A DNA stretch of 64,000 nt from Geodermatophilaceae bacterium URHA0031 (GCA_000620205.1 JHVP01000013.1:1-64000), one strand, 5' to 3'. Shown: positions 49,773 through 64,000, counted from the stretch's first letter. Numbers and translations are program-made. Notes: generated from the letters alone by a model not told the origin.

Positions 49773-49983
49773 ACCTCCCAGCCACTGCCACCCTCGAACC
49801 GCAGTGGATGCGTCTCCGTCATTCTCGGTGGCCAGGGGCATGGACGGCCACTGTGCGGTGCACGGGATGCGCGGGCACGCGGCGGCGGCCAGGACCCCGG
49901 TCGCGACGCGGACCTGTTCGACGACGACCAGGACGACGTGGCAGACCGGCTGGACACGGACGTGGATCCGCAGGTCGGACGAG

Positions 49984-50056
49984 TGGAGACGAGGGGAATC
50001 GAACCCCTAACCCCCGCCTTGCAAAGGCGGTGCTCTGCCAATTGAGCTACGTCCCC
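49984..50056 (-). tRNA. tRNA-Ala (TGC)
   Basis: 73 nt. Acceptor GGGGACG pairs with CGTCTCC (one G-T wobble) plus discriminator A. Anticodon stem CCGCC/GGCGG encloses TTTGCAA, giving anticodon TGC. D arm AGCTCAATTGGCAGAGC and T arm GGTTCGATTCC are canonical. CCA is not encoded. Next to tRNA-Ile as in other actinobacteria downstream of gyrA. Confidence 0.97.
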
Positions 50057-50099
50057 GGGGAGCGCGGCCGAGCCGCGCCGCCGGTTCAGGTGGTGCCGG

Positions 50100-50243
50100 T
50101 CAGGACGTGCGGGGGGTGCTGACCGCGTCGGGCCCGCTGGTGGCCTCGGCCCACAGGTCGGCCTCGCCCTTGCCGGCGCTGCGCTTGCGGACGGCGACCA
50201 CGGCACTGGCAGCCAGCGCTGCCATCGCCAGCTTCTTCAGCAC
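50100..50243 (-). CDS. DLW-39 family small protein
   Basis: 47 residues from the GTG at 50243, with GAGGAGG seven bases upstream. The sequence VLKKLAMAALAASAVVAV is a hydrophobic, basic-ended segment followed by KRSAGKGEADLWAEATSGPD; the DLWAEAT motif names the family. Similar 39-50 residue proteins are conserved between tRNA genes and gyrA in actinobacteria. Function unknown. Too short for routine gene calling, but with full ribosome binding site and family motif. Confidence 0.88.
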   Translation of the reverse strand: MLKKLAMAALAASAVVAVRKRSAGKGEADLWAEATSGPDAVSTPRTS

Positions 50244-50356
50244 GCGGGACCTCCTCGATCGGTGGTGACCGTCGCGGCTCCGGTGACCGCTGCGGGCGCC
50301 CGGGTGCGGGAGACCGGGCCCGCGAGGGTGCCGGTCTCCCGCCGTCGGTGCACGGG

Positions 50357-50430
50357 TGGGCCTGGGAGGACTTGAACCTCCGGCCTCATCCTTATCAGGG
50401 ATGCGCTCTAACCGTCTGAGCTACAGGCCC
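50357..50430 (-). tRNA. tRNA-Ile (GAT)
   Basis: 74 nt. Acceptor GGGCCTG/CAGGCCC is perfect with discriminator A. Anticodon stem CATCC/GGATG encloses CTGATAA, giving anticodon GAT. D arm AGCTCAGACGGTTAGAGC and T arm GGTTCAAGTCC are canonical. CCA not encoded. Confidence 0.97.
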
Positions 50431-50492
50431 GTGGACCGTGGAAGAGCTTACCTGGGCCGCACACGGCGCTCCGCGCGGGGGGCTGTCACCGC

Positions 50493-50514
50493 CGGGGAGC
50501 CTCCGGCCCCCGCG
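50493..50514. repeat. 22-bp intergenic repeat, copy 2
   Basis: Identical to 26410-26431. It lies in the spacer between tRNA-Ile and the DUF3566 gene, followed by a further GGGGGTTCC. Could be a dispersed palindromic repeat or a terminator for DUF3566. Confidence 0.6.
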
Positions 50515-50547
50515 GGGGTTCCGCTGAGCGGCTCCGCCGCCTCTCCG

Positions 50548-51489
50548 TCAGTCGCGCTCGGCGAGGGTGACCTCGAGGCCACCGACGAGGTCGGAGCAGA
50601 GGTTGTAGACGAAGGCCGCGACCGTGCACAGCGCGGTCAGCAGCACGATGTTCACCGCGCCGATCACCGCCGCCCCGCCGAGGACGACCTTGCCCGAGAT
50701 GACGTCGCCACCGCTGCCGGCCGCCTCGCCCGAGGAGCTGCTGAGCTGCCCGATGAGGTCGTTGAGGGTGTCGAAGACGCCCAGGCCGCCGAGGACGCCG
50801 TAGAGGACGGCGACGGCGATCATCCAGACGAAGAACAGCGCGATCGAGACGACCAGCGAGATCTTCAACGCCGACCAGGTGTCGATGTGGCGGAGCTGGA
50901 GCCGGGCCCGCCGCGGACCGCGGCCCGGGCCCCGCACCCTGCCGGTCCGGCTGGTCGCCTCCGCGGCGGGCCGGTCACCGTCCGCGGTGCGGGCCGCTGC
51001 GGGACGCGCGGGGGCGTCCGGAGGCCGCGCGGCGACGGGGGTCACGGTGACCGCCTGGGTGGCGTCCACCGGCAGCGGTCCCCCGCCACGGACGGCGCGG
51101 TTGGTCCCGGTGACCGGCGGCACCGGCGGTGCGGGCGTCGCCGAGGGCCCCAGCGGCGTGACCGGGTGGGCCGCCGGCGGCTGCGGGGCATCCGCGGCCT
51201 TGCCCAGCGGCTGGGACGACGGGGCCGGGGCCTCGGCCGGTGCGGCGTCGGGGACCCGTGCCCGCACGGTGGCGTCAGGCTTCTCCGTGGACTCAGGCGG
51301 AGCCGGGGACGAGGCCGCCGCACGCGCGCCGGCCGGCGGCGATCCGACAGCGGTCGCGCCGGCCGGGGACGGTGCGTCCTCCCGGTCGCGGGGGGCGTCG
51401 ACCGGGGCAGCGGCCTCCGGCACCCCGTCGGACGCGCCGGAACCGCTCCGGGTCCCGGTACGCACCGAACTGCGCCCTCGGTCGCTCAT
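50548..51489 (-). CDS. DUF3566 transmembrane protein (Rv0007-like)
   Basis: 313 residues. The first ~190 residues are a Pro/Ala/Thr-rich disordered region with many acidic and basic stretches, then the DUF3566 domain (about 195-310) with [27 protein letters not shown] and a second helix ([23 protein letters not shown]). Conserved directly downstream of gyrA; in mycobacteria (Rv0007, CwsA region neighbour) implicated near division proteins. Function unknown. The disordered N-terminus is longer than usual. Confidence 0.88.
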   Translation of the reverse strand: MSDRGRSSVRTGTRSGSGASDGVPEAAAPVDAPRDREDAPSPAGATAVGSPPAGARAAASSPAPPESTEKPDATVRARVPDAAPAEAPAPSSQPLGKAADAPQPPAAHPVTPLGPSATPAPPVPPVTGTNRAVRGGGPLPVDATQAVTVTPVAARPPDAPARPAAARTADGDRPAAEATSRTGRVRGPGRGPRRARLQLRHIDTWSALKISLVVSIALFFVWMIAVAVLYGVLGGLGVFDTLNDLIGQLSSSSGEAAGSGGDVISGKVVLGGAAVIGAVNIVLLTALCTVAAFVYNLCSDLVGGLEVTLAERD

Positions 51490-51534
51490 CCCAGTCTCCT
51501 GTTCCCCAGCGGCCTCGGCCGCGTCGCTGCACCC

Positions 51535-51571
51535 ACCGGTCCGCCGCCCGGCGGGCGGGCGGCGGACCGGT
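51535..51571. terminator. 16-bp perfect hairpin downstream of gyrA
   Basis: ACCGGTCCGCCGCCCG (51535-51550) pairs without mismatch with 51556-51571 around a 5-nt loop (GCGGG). It lies between the gyrA stop (51644, minus strand) and the DUF3566 start (51489), so it is on the path of gyrA transcripts and probably terminates or attenuates them. Confidence 0.75.
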
Positions 51572-51643
51572 CACTGCCGTGGTCTGCGCAGCCAGGAGCT
51601 GGGACGGCGACGTCCCCGACCTCTGACTGGCATCCGCCCCACC

Positions 51644-55372
<3,729 letters not shown>

Positions 55373-55493
55373 GTCTGGTTCTCCACAAGTCGATACACAG
55401 CGGTGGAAGGAATGCGCAGCTCAGGCACTGATGGCCCTCTCGCAGGGGCCCGCGCCGAGCGGAGCGAGGCGTGGGGGGCGAGGGGGGCCTTCC

Positions 55494-57794
<2,301 letters not shown>

Positions 57795-57844
57795 TCAGCC
57801 TCTCCACCAGAAGCGTGCTTTTGGCGGACGGGCGGTGGGCACCG

Positions 57845-59635
57845 TCAGACGAGGAGCTGGGCGGTGGCGAGCTCGCGGTAGAGCGGGCTGCTGTCCACCA
57901 GCTCCGGGTGGGTGCCGACCGCGACCACCCGGCCGCCGTCCAGGACGACGATCTGGTCGCTGTCGACCACGGTGGACAGCCGGTGCGCCACCACCAGCAG
58001 CGCCCGGTCGGCGGCCGCCGCGGCGAGCGTCTCCCGCAGCAGGCCCTCGTTGCGGGCGTCCAGGCTGGCCGTCGGCTCGTCCAGCAGCAGCAGCGACGGG
58101 CGGGCGAGCAGGGAGCGGGCGATCGCCAGCCGCTGCCGCTCCCCGCCGGACAGCAGCACCCCGTCGTCACCGACGGCGACGTCCAGCCCGCGGGGCGAGC
58201 GGCGCACCACCCCGGTCAGCCCGACGTCGGCCAGCGCCTGCCACAACCGGTCGTCCCCGGCGTCGGGGGCCGCCAGCAGCAGGTTCTCCCGCACCGTGCC
58301 GGCGAGCACCGGCGCCTCCTGCTCGACGTAGCCCATCCGGGCGCGCAGCGCCGCGCGGGGCAGCTCGCGGACGTCGGTGCCGGCCCAGCGGACCGATCCG
58401 GCCGACAGCGGGTAGAAGCCCTCGACCAGCGCCAGCACGGTCGACTTGCCGGCTCCGGACGGACCGACCAGCGCGGTGCGGCTGCCGGCCGGGACGGCGA
58501 AGGACACCCCGTGCAGCACCGGCGTCCCGTCCGGGTAGCCGAACCCCACGCCGTCCAGCTCGAGCAGCGGCACCGGGTCCCCGGCCCGGGGGGTGCGCAG
58601 CACCGCCTCCGCCCCGCCGGCGGCGGGGCGCTCGGGCACGTCGTCGTGCTCCGGCTCGAGGGCGAGCACCTCCTGCACCCGGGCCAGCGCGCCCAGCCCG
58701 GTCTGCAGCTGGGTGTAGGAGCTGATCAGCTGACCCAGCGGCATGAGCAGCAGGAACAGGTAGAGGATGAAGGACACCAGGTCGGCGACGGCGATGGAGC
58801 CGGTCGCGACCCGGTAGCCGCCGAGGCCGAGGACGGCCAGGAAGGCACCCTGCACGGCGATCGAGCCGGCCGGGGACACCAGGGCCTGCAGCCGGGCGAC
58901 CTGGACCCCGGCGGTGAACGCGCGCTCGGCGCTCACCCCGACGGTGGTCACCTCCCGCGCGGTCGCTCCGCTGGCCCGGATGGTGCGGACGGCGGACAGC
59001 GCCCGTTCCACCGCGGCGCTCATCGCCCCGACCTGCTCCTGCGCCTGCCGGGACAGCGAGCGCACCCGGCGCGAGGCGAGGACCGCGGTCGTCACCCCGG
59101 CGCCGACCGCCAGCACGGTGACCAGCAGCAGCCAGGCGTCGACCAGCGCCATCGCCACCAGCGCACCGACGCCGACGACCACCGACCCGGCCAGCTCCAC
59201 GACGCCGCTGGTGACGGTGGCGCGCAGCAGCGTGGTGTCCGAACCGACCCGGGACATCAGGTCACCGGTGCGCCGGCGGTCGTACTCCGCGACCGGCAGC
59301 CGCAGCAGCCGGTCGACCAGCTGCCGACGGGTGCTCAGCACCACGCCCTCCGCGGTGCGCTGCAGCAGGTACTGCTGGCCGGCGCCGAGCACCGACGCCG
59401 CGACCAGGACCACGACCAGGGCGAGGACGCCGGGCAGCACCGCCCCACCGGAACCGACCGCGCCGATCACCTGGCCGACCAGTGCCGGCTGGGCGAGCGC
59501 GGCCGCTGCGGAGACCAGCGACAGCCCGGCCGCCCCGAGCAGGGCGGCGCGGTGCGGGCGCAGCAGCGGCAGCAGCTCGCGCAGCCCGGCGGAGGCCGGC
59601 CGGTCCTCGGGGGTCGCGCCGGGGTCGCTGCTCAG
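57845..59635 (-). CDS. ABC exporter (fused transmembrane and ATPase; probable CTG start)
   Basis: About 596 residues if translation starts at the CTG at 59635, which overlaps the upstream stop (CTGA). No ATG or GTG lies between there and the first transmembrane helix. Six transmembrane helices (about 25-315) and a C-terminal ATPase with Walker A (LVGPSGAGKST), Q-loop (VEQEAPVL), signature (LLSGGERQRLAIAR), Walker B (LLLLDEPTASLD) and H-loop (VAHRLSTV). Half-transporter of the MsbA/LmrA type, working as dimer. Placed between dciA and gyrB, an unusual position. Confidence 0.9.
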   Translation of the reverse strand: MSSDPGATPEDRPASAGLRELLPLLRPHRAALLGAAGLSLVSAAAALAQPALVGQVIGAVGSGGAVLPGVLALVVVLVAASVLGAGQQYLLQRTAEGVVLSTRRQLVDRLLRLPVAEYDRRRTGDLMSRVGSDTTLLRATVTSGVVELAGSVVVGVGALVAMALVDAWLLLVTVLAVGAGVTTAVLASRRVRSLSRQAQEQVGAMSAAVERALSAVRTIRASGATAREVTTVGVSAERAFTAGVQVARLQALVSPAGSIAVQGAFLAVLGLGGYRVATGSIAVADLVSFILYLFLLLMPLGQLISSYTQLQTGLGALARVQEVLALEPEHDDVPERPAAGGAEAVLRTPRAGDPVPLLELDGVGFGYPDGTPVLHGVSFAVPAGSRTALVGPSGAGKSTVLALVEGFYPLSAGSVRWAGTDVRELPRAALRARMGYVEQEAPVLAGTVRENLLLAAPDAGDDRLWQALADVGLTGVVRRSPRGLDVAVGDDGVLLSGGERQRLAIARSLLARPSLLLLDEPTASLDARNEGLLRETLAAAAADRALLVVAHRLSTVVDSDQIVVLDGGRVVAVGTHPELVDSSPLYRELATAQLLV

Positions 59636-60534
59636 GTCGCGGCCGCCAGCGCGCCGACCACCGCGGCGAGCAGCCGGGCGTGGTGCTCGATGAGCTGCGG
59701 CCGGGTGCCGTCGGGCCGGACGGCGGCCACGAAGCCGACCGCGGACCACAGCTCGTCGCCGTCGTCGCTGCCGAGCAGCAGCTGACGGACCACCGGGTCC
59801 TCGACCAGCCGGCGCACCTGCGGGCCGTCCTCGGCCGCGAGGAGCACCCAGCGGCGGTCGAACTCGGGGTCGGGGCTGGGCACCTGCACGAGCCCGCCGA
59901 CCCCGTGCCGCCACATCCGCGCCGGCGACAGCCGGAACGCGGGGACCGCACCCAGCACCGGCGCGGCGGTGACCGCGTGCGTGACGACCTCCTGCCGGCC
60001 CACCGGGGACACGATGTCGAAGGCGGCCAGGTCCAGCCCGTTCCCGCGGCCCCGGAGGACGTGGCCGGCGCGGTCCTCCCTGCCCGGGCGCACCGGGGCG
60101 GTCTGCGCCAGCGCGGTCAGGGCGGCGTCCTCGGGGGCGGTGCCGTCGGACAGCACCCACCCCACGCTCATCGCCCAGGCCTGGGTCCCCCAGGGGTCGG
60201 CGGGCGGGATCACGATCGGCTGCCCGGCGGGGAGGTCGGGTGCGCCGCCCGGCCCGGGACGGGAGCCGAAGCGCCCGCGGCGCCGCTCAGCCGGCGCAGG
60301 CTCGTCGGCGGTGCGCTGGTCGGCCGCCGACGGCTGCCACGGCTGCTGCTCGGTGCCCGGGTGCTCGGTGCCGGGGCGGTCGGGCTCGGCGACGGGGAGG
60401 TCCCAGCCGGCGGGCTGCCAGCTGTCCGGGGTGTCCTTGCCGCCCCCGAGGTGTGCCGGCTCCTGCCAGCCCGCGGGGCCGTCGGCCCGGCCGTCGTCGA
60501 ACGCGTCTCCGTCGCGGTCGCGCGGGGTGCTCAT
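59632..60534 (-). CDS. conserved hypothetical protein, possibly actinobacteria-specific
   Basis: 300 residues from an ATG at 60534. The first ~120 residues are acidic/Pro/Gln-rich and disordered; the rest (about 125-300) is a mixed fold with DPWGTQAWAMSVGWVLSDGT, FRLSPARMWRHGVGG and FDRRWVLLAAEDGPQVRRLVEDPVVRQLLLGSDDGDE. No known catalytic motif. It is 30 bp after dciA and coupled by CTGA overlap to the ABC exporter. Function unknown. Confidence 0.8.
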   Translation of the reverse strand: MSTPRDRDGDAFDDGRADGPAGWQEPAHLGGGKDTPDSWQPAGWDLPVAEPDRPGTEHPGTEQQPWQPSAADQRTADEPAPAERRRGRFGSRPGPGGAPDLPAGQPIVIPPADPWGTQAWAMSVGWVLSDGTAPEDAALTALAQTAPVRPGREDRAGHVLRGRGNGLDLAAFDIVSPVGRQEVVTHAVTAAPVLGAVPAFRLSPARMWRHGVGGLVQVPSPDPEFDRRWVLLAAEDGPQVRRLVEDPVVRQLLLGSDDGDELWSAVGFVAAVRPDGTRPQLIEHHARLLAAVVGALAAAT

Positions 60535-60564
60535 CGCCGGGTGCTCCTTCTCGTCGTGCGCTGG

Positions 60565-61065
60565 TCAGCCGTAGGTGTCCCGGGGTCCGCGGCCGCGGAC
60601 CGTGCGCGGGCCCTTCTTCCAGCTGGGTGCCGTCGGACCCACAACGCGCAGCCTGGTCACGACGTCCCCGCCGACGCCGGCCCGCAGCCTGCCCAGGATG
60701 GTGGGGGCGAGCAGCCGGAGCTGGGTGGCCCAGGCCGTGGACTCGGCCACGACCAGCAGCTCGCCCTCGCTCAGCGACTCCGGCCGGCAGTGCGCGGCGA
60801 TGTCCGGGCCGACCAGGGCGTCCCAGCGGCCGAACACGGCGCCGACCTTGGTGCGGGCGGTCCAGTCCTGCTGGGCGACCAGGGCGTCGACCAGCGAGCC
60901 GAACAGCTGGGGGTCGTCGGCGCCAGGGCCGGGGCCGGTCCAGCGCCGGCGCGGGCCGGCGACCCGCCGGCGGGTCGGTTGCGGCCGGGCCGCCGACGCC
61001 GCGCGGGCGGCCTCCAGCGCCGCCCGGGCGATGTCCGAGGGCCGGGCCGGTCGTTCCTCAGCCAC
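60565..61065 (-). CDS. dciA: DciA family helicase-loading protein (DUF721)
   Basis: 166 residues from the GTG at 61065, overlapping the recF stop by eight bases. The DUF721/DciA domain (about 45-165) includes [47 protein letters not shown]. DciA loads the replicative helicase where DnaC/DnaI are absent; in actinobacteria this gene follows recF. C-terminus is the usual Arg-rich end ([11 protein letters not shown]). Confidence 0.92.
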   Translation of the reverse strand: MAEERPARPSDIARAALEAARAASAARPQPTRRRVAGPRRRWTGPGPGADDPQLFGSLVDALVAQQDWTARTKVGAVFGRWDALVGPDIAAHCRPESLSEGELLVVAESTAWATQLRLLAPTILGRLRAGVGGDVVTRLRVVGPTAPSWKKGPRTVRGRGPRDTYG

Positions 61066-62239
61066 CGTGCACCTCCTCGTCCTCCCGTACGTCGTCGGTC
61101 AGCACCTGCAGCGTGCCAGCCGCGACCTGCACGCGCGTGCCGCGCAACGCCGCCGGCACGTCCTCGGCGACGGCGGCGGTGATCAGCGTCTGCTCGGCGC
61201 TGCCGGCCACCTCGGCCAGGGCCGACCGGCGGCCGGCGTCCAGCTCGGCGAAGACGTCGTCGAGCAGCAGGACCGGGTCGTCGCCCTCGGCCCGCAGCAG
61301 GGCGAAGCAGGCCAGCTTGACCGCCAGCGCGAACGACCAGGACTCGCCGTGGCTGGCGTACCCCTTGGCCGGTGCCGGACCCAGGTGGAGCACCAGGTCG
61401 TCGCGGTGCGGACCGACGAGGGTGATGCCCCGGTCGACCTCGTCCTTGCGCCGCTCGGCGATCCGGTCGCGCAGTGAGGCGGACAGCTCCTCGGCGCCCG
61501 GCAGGACCCGGGCAGGGTCCACGGGCGCACCGTCACCGGCCAGCGGGACGGTGCTGCTGTAGCCCAGCGCCGCCCGGTCCGCGCCCGGGCCGGCCACCCC
61601 GGCGTAGGAGTCCGCGACGTAGGGGGCCAGGTCGGCCACCAGCTGCAGCCGGGCGGCGAGCAGCTGCCCGCCGAGCTCGACCAGGTGCCCGTCCCACACG
61701 TCGAGGGTGGCCAGGGCGTTGCCGCGGGCCAGCTTCGCCGTCTTCAGCAGGGCGTTGCGCTGCTTGAGCACCCGGTCGTAGTCGCTGCGCACCCCGGCCA
61801 GCCGCGGCGTGCGGCTGACCAGCAGGTCGTCGAGGAACCGGCGGCGCTCGGCCGGGTCGCCGCGGACCAGCGCGAGGTCCTCGGGCGCGAAGAGCACGGT
61901 CTTGACCAGCCCGAGCAGCTCCCGCGGCCGGGTCAGCGGCGCACGGTTGACCCGCACCCGGTTGGCCCGGCCGGGGTTGATCTCCACCTCGACCAGGAGC
62001 TCGCGTTCGTCCTTGCGCAGCGCCGCCCGCACCACCGCCTGGGTGGCACCGTGCCGCACCAGCGGGGCGTCGGCGGAGACCCGGTGGCTGCCCAGCGTCG
62101 ACAGGTAGCCGACCGCCTCGACCAGGTTGGTCTTGCCCTGCCCGTTGCGGCCGACCAGCACGGTCGGACCGGGCGTCAACGCCAGGTCGGCCAGTTCCCA
62201 GCTGCGGAACTGGCCGACCTGGAGGTGCCGGAGGTACAC
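61058..62239 (-). CDS. recF: RecF recombination and gap-repair protein
   Basis: 393 residues from an ATG at 62239. SMC-like ATPase: Walker [19 protein letters not shown], the GSHR motif ([14 protein letters not shown]), the signature area [16 protein letters not shown] and Walker [16 protein letters not shown]. Loads RecA at gaps with RecO/RecR. It starts 10 bp after the gnd stop and overlaps dciA, so gnd-recF-dciA is one operon. Confidence 0.96.
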   Translation of the reverse strand: MYLRHLQVGQFRSWELADLALTPGPTVLVGRNGQGKTNLVEAVGYLSTLGSHRVSADAPLVRHGATQAVVRAALRKDERELLVEVEINPGRANRVRVNRAPLTRPRELLGLVKTVLFAPEDLALVRGDPAERRRFLDDLLVSRTPRLAGVRSDYDRVLKQRNALLKTAKLARGNALATLDVWDGHLVELGGQLLAARLQLVADLAPYVADSYAGVAGPGADRAALGYSSTVPLAGDGAPVDPARVLPGAEELSASLRDRIAERRKDEVDRGITLVGPHRDDLVLHLGPAPAKGYASHGESWSFALAVKLACFALLRAEGDDPVLLLDDVFAELDAGRRSALAEVAGSAEQTLITAAVAEDVPAALRGTRVQVAAGTLQVLTDDVREDEEVHGG

Positions 62240-62249
62240 GGGTCAGGGA

Positions 62250-63197
62250 CTACGCGGGCTTCTCGGACACCGGCGGGTTGTTGCCCCGGCTGTCCACGCT
62301 CTGCACGGCGTGCCCGCCGAACTGGTTCCGCAGCGCCGCGACGGCCTTCATCGTCGGCGAGTCGTCCTGCCGGGAGGCGAACCGGGCGAACAGCGACGCG
62401 GAGATCGCCGGCATCGGGACGGCGTGCTCGATGGCCTGCTCCACGGTCCACCGGCCCTCGCCGGAGTCCTCCGCGTAGCCGCTGATCTTGTCCAGGCCCG
62501 GGTCCTCCTGCAGCGCCTTGACCAGCAGGTCCAGCAACCACGAGCGGATGACGGTGCCCTGGGTCCAGGAGGCGATGACGCCGGGGACGTCCTCGACCAG
62601 GTCGACGGCGGCCAGCAGCTCGTAGCCCTCGCCGTAGGCCTGCATCATCGCGTACTCGATGCCGTTGTGGACCATCTTGGCGAAGTGCCCGGCGCCGACC
62701 GGACCGGCGTGCACGTAGCCGACGCCGGGCATCTCGTTGCCCTGCTCGTCGTGCGGGGTCGGCGGCTTGAGCGCGTCGAACACCGGCTGCACCTTCGCGA
62801 CGTCCTCCGCGGAGCCGCCGACCATCAGCGCGTAGCCGTTCTGCAGGCCCCACACGCCACCGGAGACCCCGGCGTCGACGTAGCCGATGCCCTTGGCGCC
62901 CAGCTCCTCGCCGTGCACCTTGTCCTCGGTGAACTTGGAGTTGCCGCCGTCGACGACCACGTCACCGGGGCTCAGCAGCTCACCGAGCTCACGCACGGTG
63001 GCGCGCGTCGGCTCCCCGGCCGGGACCATCACCCAGACCACCCGCGGCGCCTCGAGGGCGTCGACCAGGCCCTGCAGGCTGTCGACGTCCCGCGCGCCCG
63101 GTGCCCGGTCGTACCCGATCACCTCGTGACCGGCGCGCCGCACGCGCTCGGCCATGTTGCCGCCCATCTTGCCCAGCCCGACCAGCCCCAGCTGCAC
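62250..63197 (-). CDS. gnd: 6-phosphogluconate dehydrogenase (decarboxylating, short NAD-type)
   Basis: 315 residues, the short GndA-like form. Rossmann motif GLVGLGKMGGNMAERV, the substrate Ser/Gly motif VDAGVSGGVWGLQNGYALMVGG, and catalytic Lys in HFAKMVHNGIEYAMMQAYGEG. Oxidises 6-phosphogluconate to ribulose 5-phosphate. The gene lies between dnaN and recF as in Streptomyces. ATG at 63197, 97 bp from the dnaN end and following a terminator-like hairpin. Confidence 0.94.
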   Translation of the reverse strand: MQLGLVGLGKMGGNMAERVRRAGHEVIGYDRAPGARDVDSLQGLVDALEAPRVVWVMVPAGEPTRATVRELGELLSPGDVVVDGGNSKFTEDKVHGEELGAKGIGYVDAGVSGGVWGLQNGYALMVGGSAEDVAKVQPVFDALKPPTPHDEQGNEMPGVGYVHAGPVGAGHFAKMVHNGIEYAMMQAYGEGYELLAAVDLVEDVPGVIASWTQGTVIRSWLLDLLVKALQEDPGLDKISGYAEDSGEGRWTVEQAIEHAVPMPAISASLFARFASRQDDSPTMKAVAALRNQFGGHAVQSVDSRGNNPPVSEKPA

Positions 63198-63266
63198 GTC
63201 CCGCTCCTCAGATCGATGTCCCGCTCGTGTGCCATCGTGCTCGCCCGGTGCGCCGGCCGCTCGGTC

Positions 63267-63293
63267 GGCCCCGCTGCCGGGAACCGCGGGGCC
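63267..63293 (-). terminator. 8-bp stem-loop immediately after dnaN
   Basis: GGCCCCGC (63267-63274) pairs with GCGGGGCC (63286-63293) around an 11-nt loop. It begins one base after the dnaN stop codon (63295-63297), in the transcript direction, so it may partly separate dnaN from gnd. Confidence 0.55.
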
Positions 63294-63294
63294 A

Positions 63295-64000
63295 TCAGCC
63301 GGGGAGGCGCACCGGCATGATCAGGTAGCGGTAGCTGCCGGCGCGCTCGGCCGGCACAGCGTTGCCGCCGGCCTCGTCGGAGGTCGGCTCGGCCACGCCG
63401 GAGAGGACCGCGGGCTTCAGCGCGGTGGTGAAGTCCATCCGCGCCCGGTCGGTGTGCACCGCGGCCAGCCCGTCGAGCAGGAACGTCGGGTTGAAGCCGA
63501 TCGTCAGCGGGTCGCCGTCGAACTCGACGTCGCAGCGCTCCTCGGCCTGGCCCTCGTCGTCGGTGCCACCCGCGCGCAGGGTGACCTGGCCGGGGGTGAA
63601 CTCGCAGCGCAGCGGGGTGCCGCGCTCGGCGACCAGGGCGACACGCTTGGCGGCGTCGGTGAACAACCCGACCGGCAGTGTCGCGAACGACGCGGACTCG
63701 CTCGGCATGATCGCCCGGTACTTGACGAACTCGGCGTCCAGCAGCCGGGTGGTGGTCTGCCGGTCCTTGCCCGACAGGCCGAGGATGCCCTCGCCGGAGC
63801 CGCCGGAGGACAGCGACAGCGTGACCTCCGGTCCGCTGGTCAGCGTCTTGGCCGCGTCGGCGAGCGTGCGGGCCGGCACCAGGACGGCGGCCGACAGCCC
63901 CGCGGACTCCGGCCGCCAGGCGAACTCGCGCACGGCCAGCCGGTAGCGGTCGGTGGCGGCGAGGGTGACCAGGTCGTCCTCGATCTCCAGCCGGACGCCG
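63295..64000 (-). CDS. dnaN: DNA polymerase III beta subunit (sliding clamp), 5' end beyond window
   Basis: The C-terminal 234 residues are visible; the gene continues past position 64000. Reading into the edge gives TLAATDRYRLAVREFAW, the middle-domain motif of DnaN, then LPVGLFTDAAKRVALVAERG and the C-terminal GFNPTFLLDGLAAV and PVLSG.. ending RYLIMPVRLPG, the clamp's conserved end. It forms the dimeric ring that tethers polymerase III. dnaA and the canonical oriC should lie just to the right. Confidence 0.97.
   Translation of the reverse strand, partial: GVRLEIEDDLVTLAATDRYRLAVREFAWRPESAGLSAAVLVPARTLADAAKTLTSGPEVTLSLSSGGSGEGILGLSGKDRQTTTRLLDAEFVKYRAIMPSESASFATLPVGLFTDAAKRVALVAERGTPLRCEFTPGQVTLRAGGTDDEGQAEERCDVEFDGDPLTIGFNPTFLLDGLAAVHTDRARMDFTTALKPAVLSGVAEPTSDEAGGNAVPAERAGSYRYLIMPVRLPG

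Noticed and set aside
55373-55493. Possible DnaA box TTCTCCACA and hairpin in the gyrB-gyrA spacer
   Set aside because: A single one-mismatch box and short stems (GGCCC/GGGCC) do not rise above expectation; the spacer is otherwise ordinary.

Overview
The window is about 73-75% G+C by eye, with GTG starts, four-base gene overlaps (ATGA/GTGA) and leaderless-looking starts. Its core gene order matches the chromosomal replication-origin neighbourhood of high-GC Actinobacteria. Read from the right end on the minus strand, dnaN - gnd - recF - dciA(DUF721) - gyrB - gyrA - DUF3566 - tRNA-Ile - tRNA-Ala is the Streptomyces/Frankia type order. The block ppiA - rhomboid - PH protein - crgA - DUF881 - trpG/pabA - pknB - pknA - pbpA - rodA - pstP - fhaB - fhaA - tRNA-Leu is the mirrored mycobacterial Rv0009-Rv0020c block. 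Sensor proteins of the PAS/GAF/SpoIIE type and the general gene style suggest a member of Geodermatophilaceae or close kin; this is inference, with no marker sequence compared.

Layout. 1-2.9 kb: a secreted repeat protein (cut by the window edge), cinA and two small membrane proteins. 2.9-6.5 kb: a PAS-GAF-SpoIIE phosphatase and a PASTA Ser/Thr kinase that is a paralogue of PknA. 6.6-10.9 kb: glycerate kinase, an MFS transporter, a thiolase and a divergent HxlR regulator. 10.9-16.3 kb: GrpB-like protein, NDH-2, and the iron-uptake operon efeU-efeO-efeB behind an iron-box-like palindrome. 16.4-22.2 kb: acyl-CoA ligase plus cyclase, thioesterase, 3-hydroxyacyl-CoA dehydrogenase, enoyl-CoA hydratase and a methyltransferase, i.e. 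fatty or aromatic acid metabolism. 22.2-32.3 kb: an MBL-fold hydrolase, a GAF protein, a HutC-type GntR regulator divergent from phosphofructokinase across a perfect palindrome, a CYTH-CHAD protein, an EEP phosphatase, and S4, MOSC and aldose epimerase proteins. 32.4-44.6 kb: DUF1707 protein, tRNA-Leu, then the cell-wall/phosphosignalling operon fhaA to pknB, followed by trpG/pabA, DUF881 and crgA. 44.6-45.2 kb: a 593-bp low-GC noncoding stretch full of DnaA-box-like 9-mers. 45.2-51.5 kb: PH protein, rhomboid protease, PpiA, a coupled GAF-ANTAR / PAS-SpoIIE-HATPase-STAS pair, tRNA-Ala, a 47-residue DLW-39 protein, tRNA-Ile and DUF3566. 51.6-64 kb: gyrA carrying a full-length intein, gyrB, an ABC exporter, an unknown protein, dciA, recF, gnd and the 3' two thirds of dnaN.

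How it works together. The right side serves replication (clamp, gap repair, helicase loading, supercoiling) and the middle serves cell-wall growth and division under PASTA-kinase and PstP control. Four near-identical parS-like palindromes (394, 22188, 32358, 57777) mark the region as an origin-proximal segregation domain. The canonical oriC (dnaA-dnaN spacer) would lie just beyond the right end, so the DnaA-box-like cluster about 19 kb away is the most unexpected feature. I see no IS element, prophage, CRISPR array or biosynthetic cluster.
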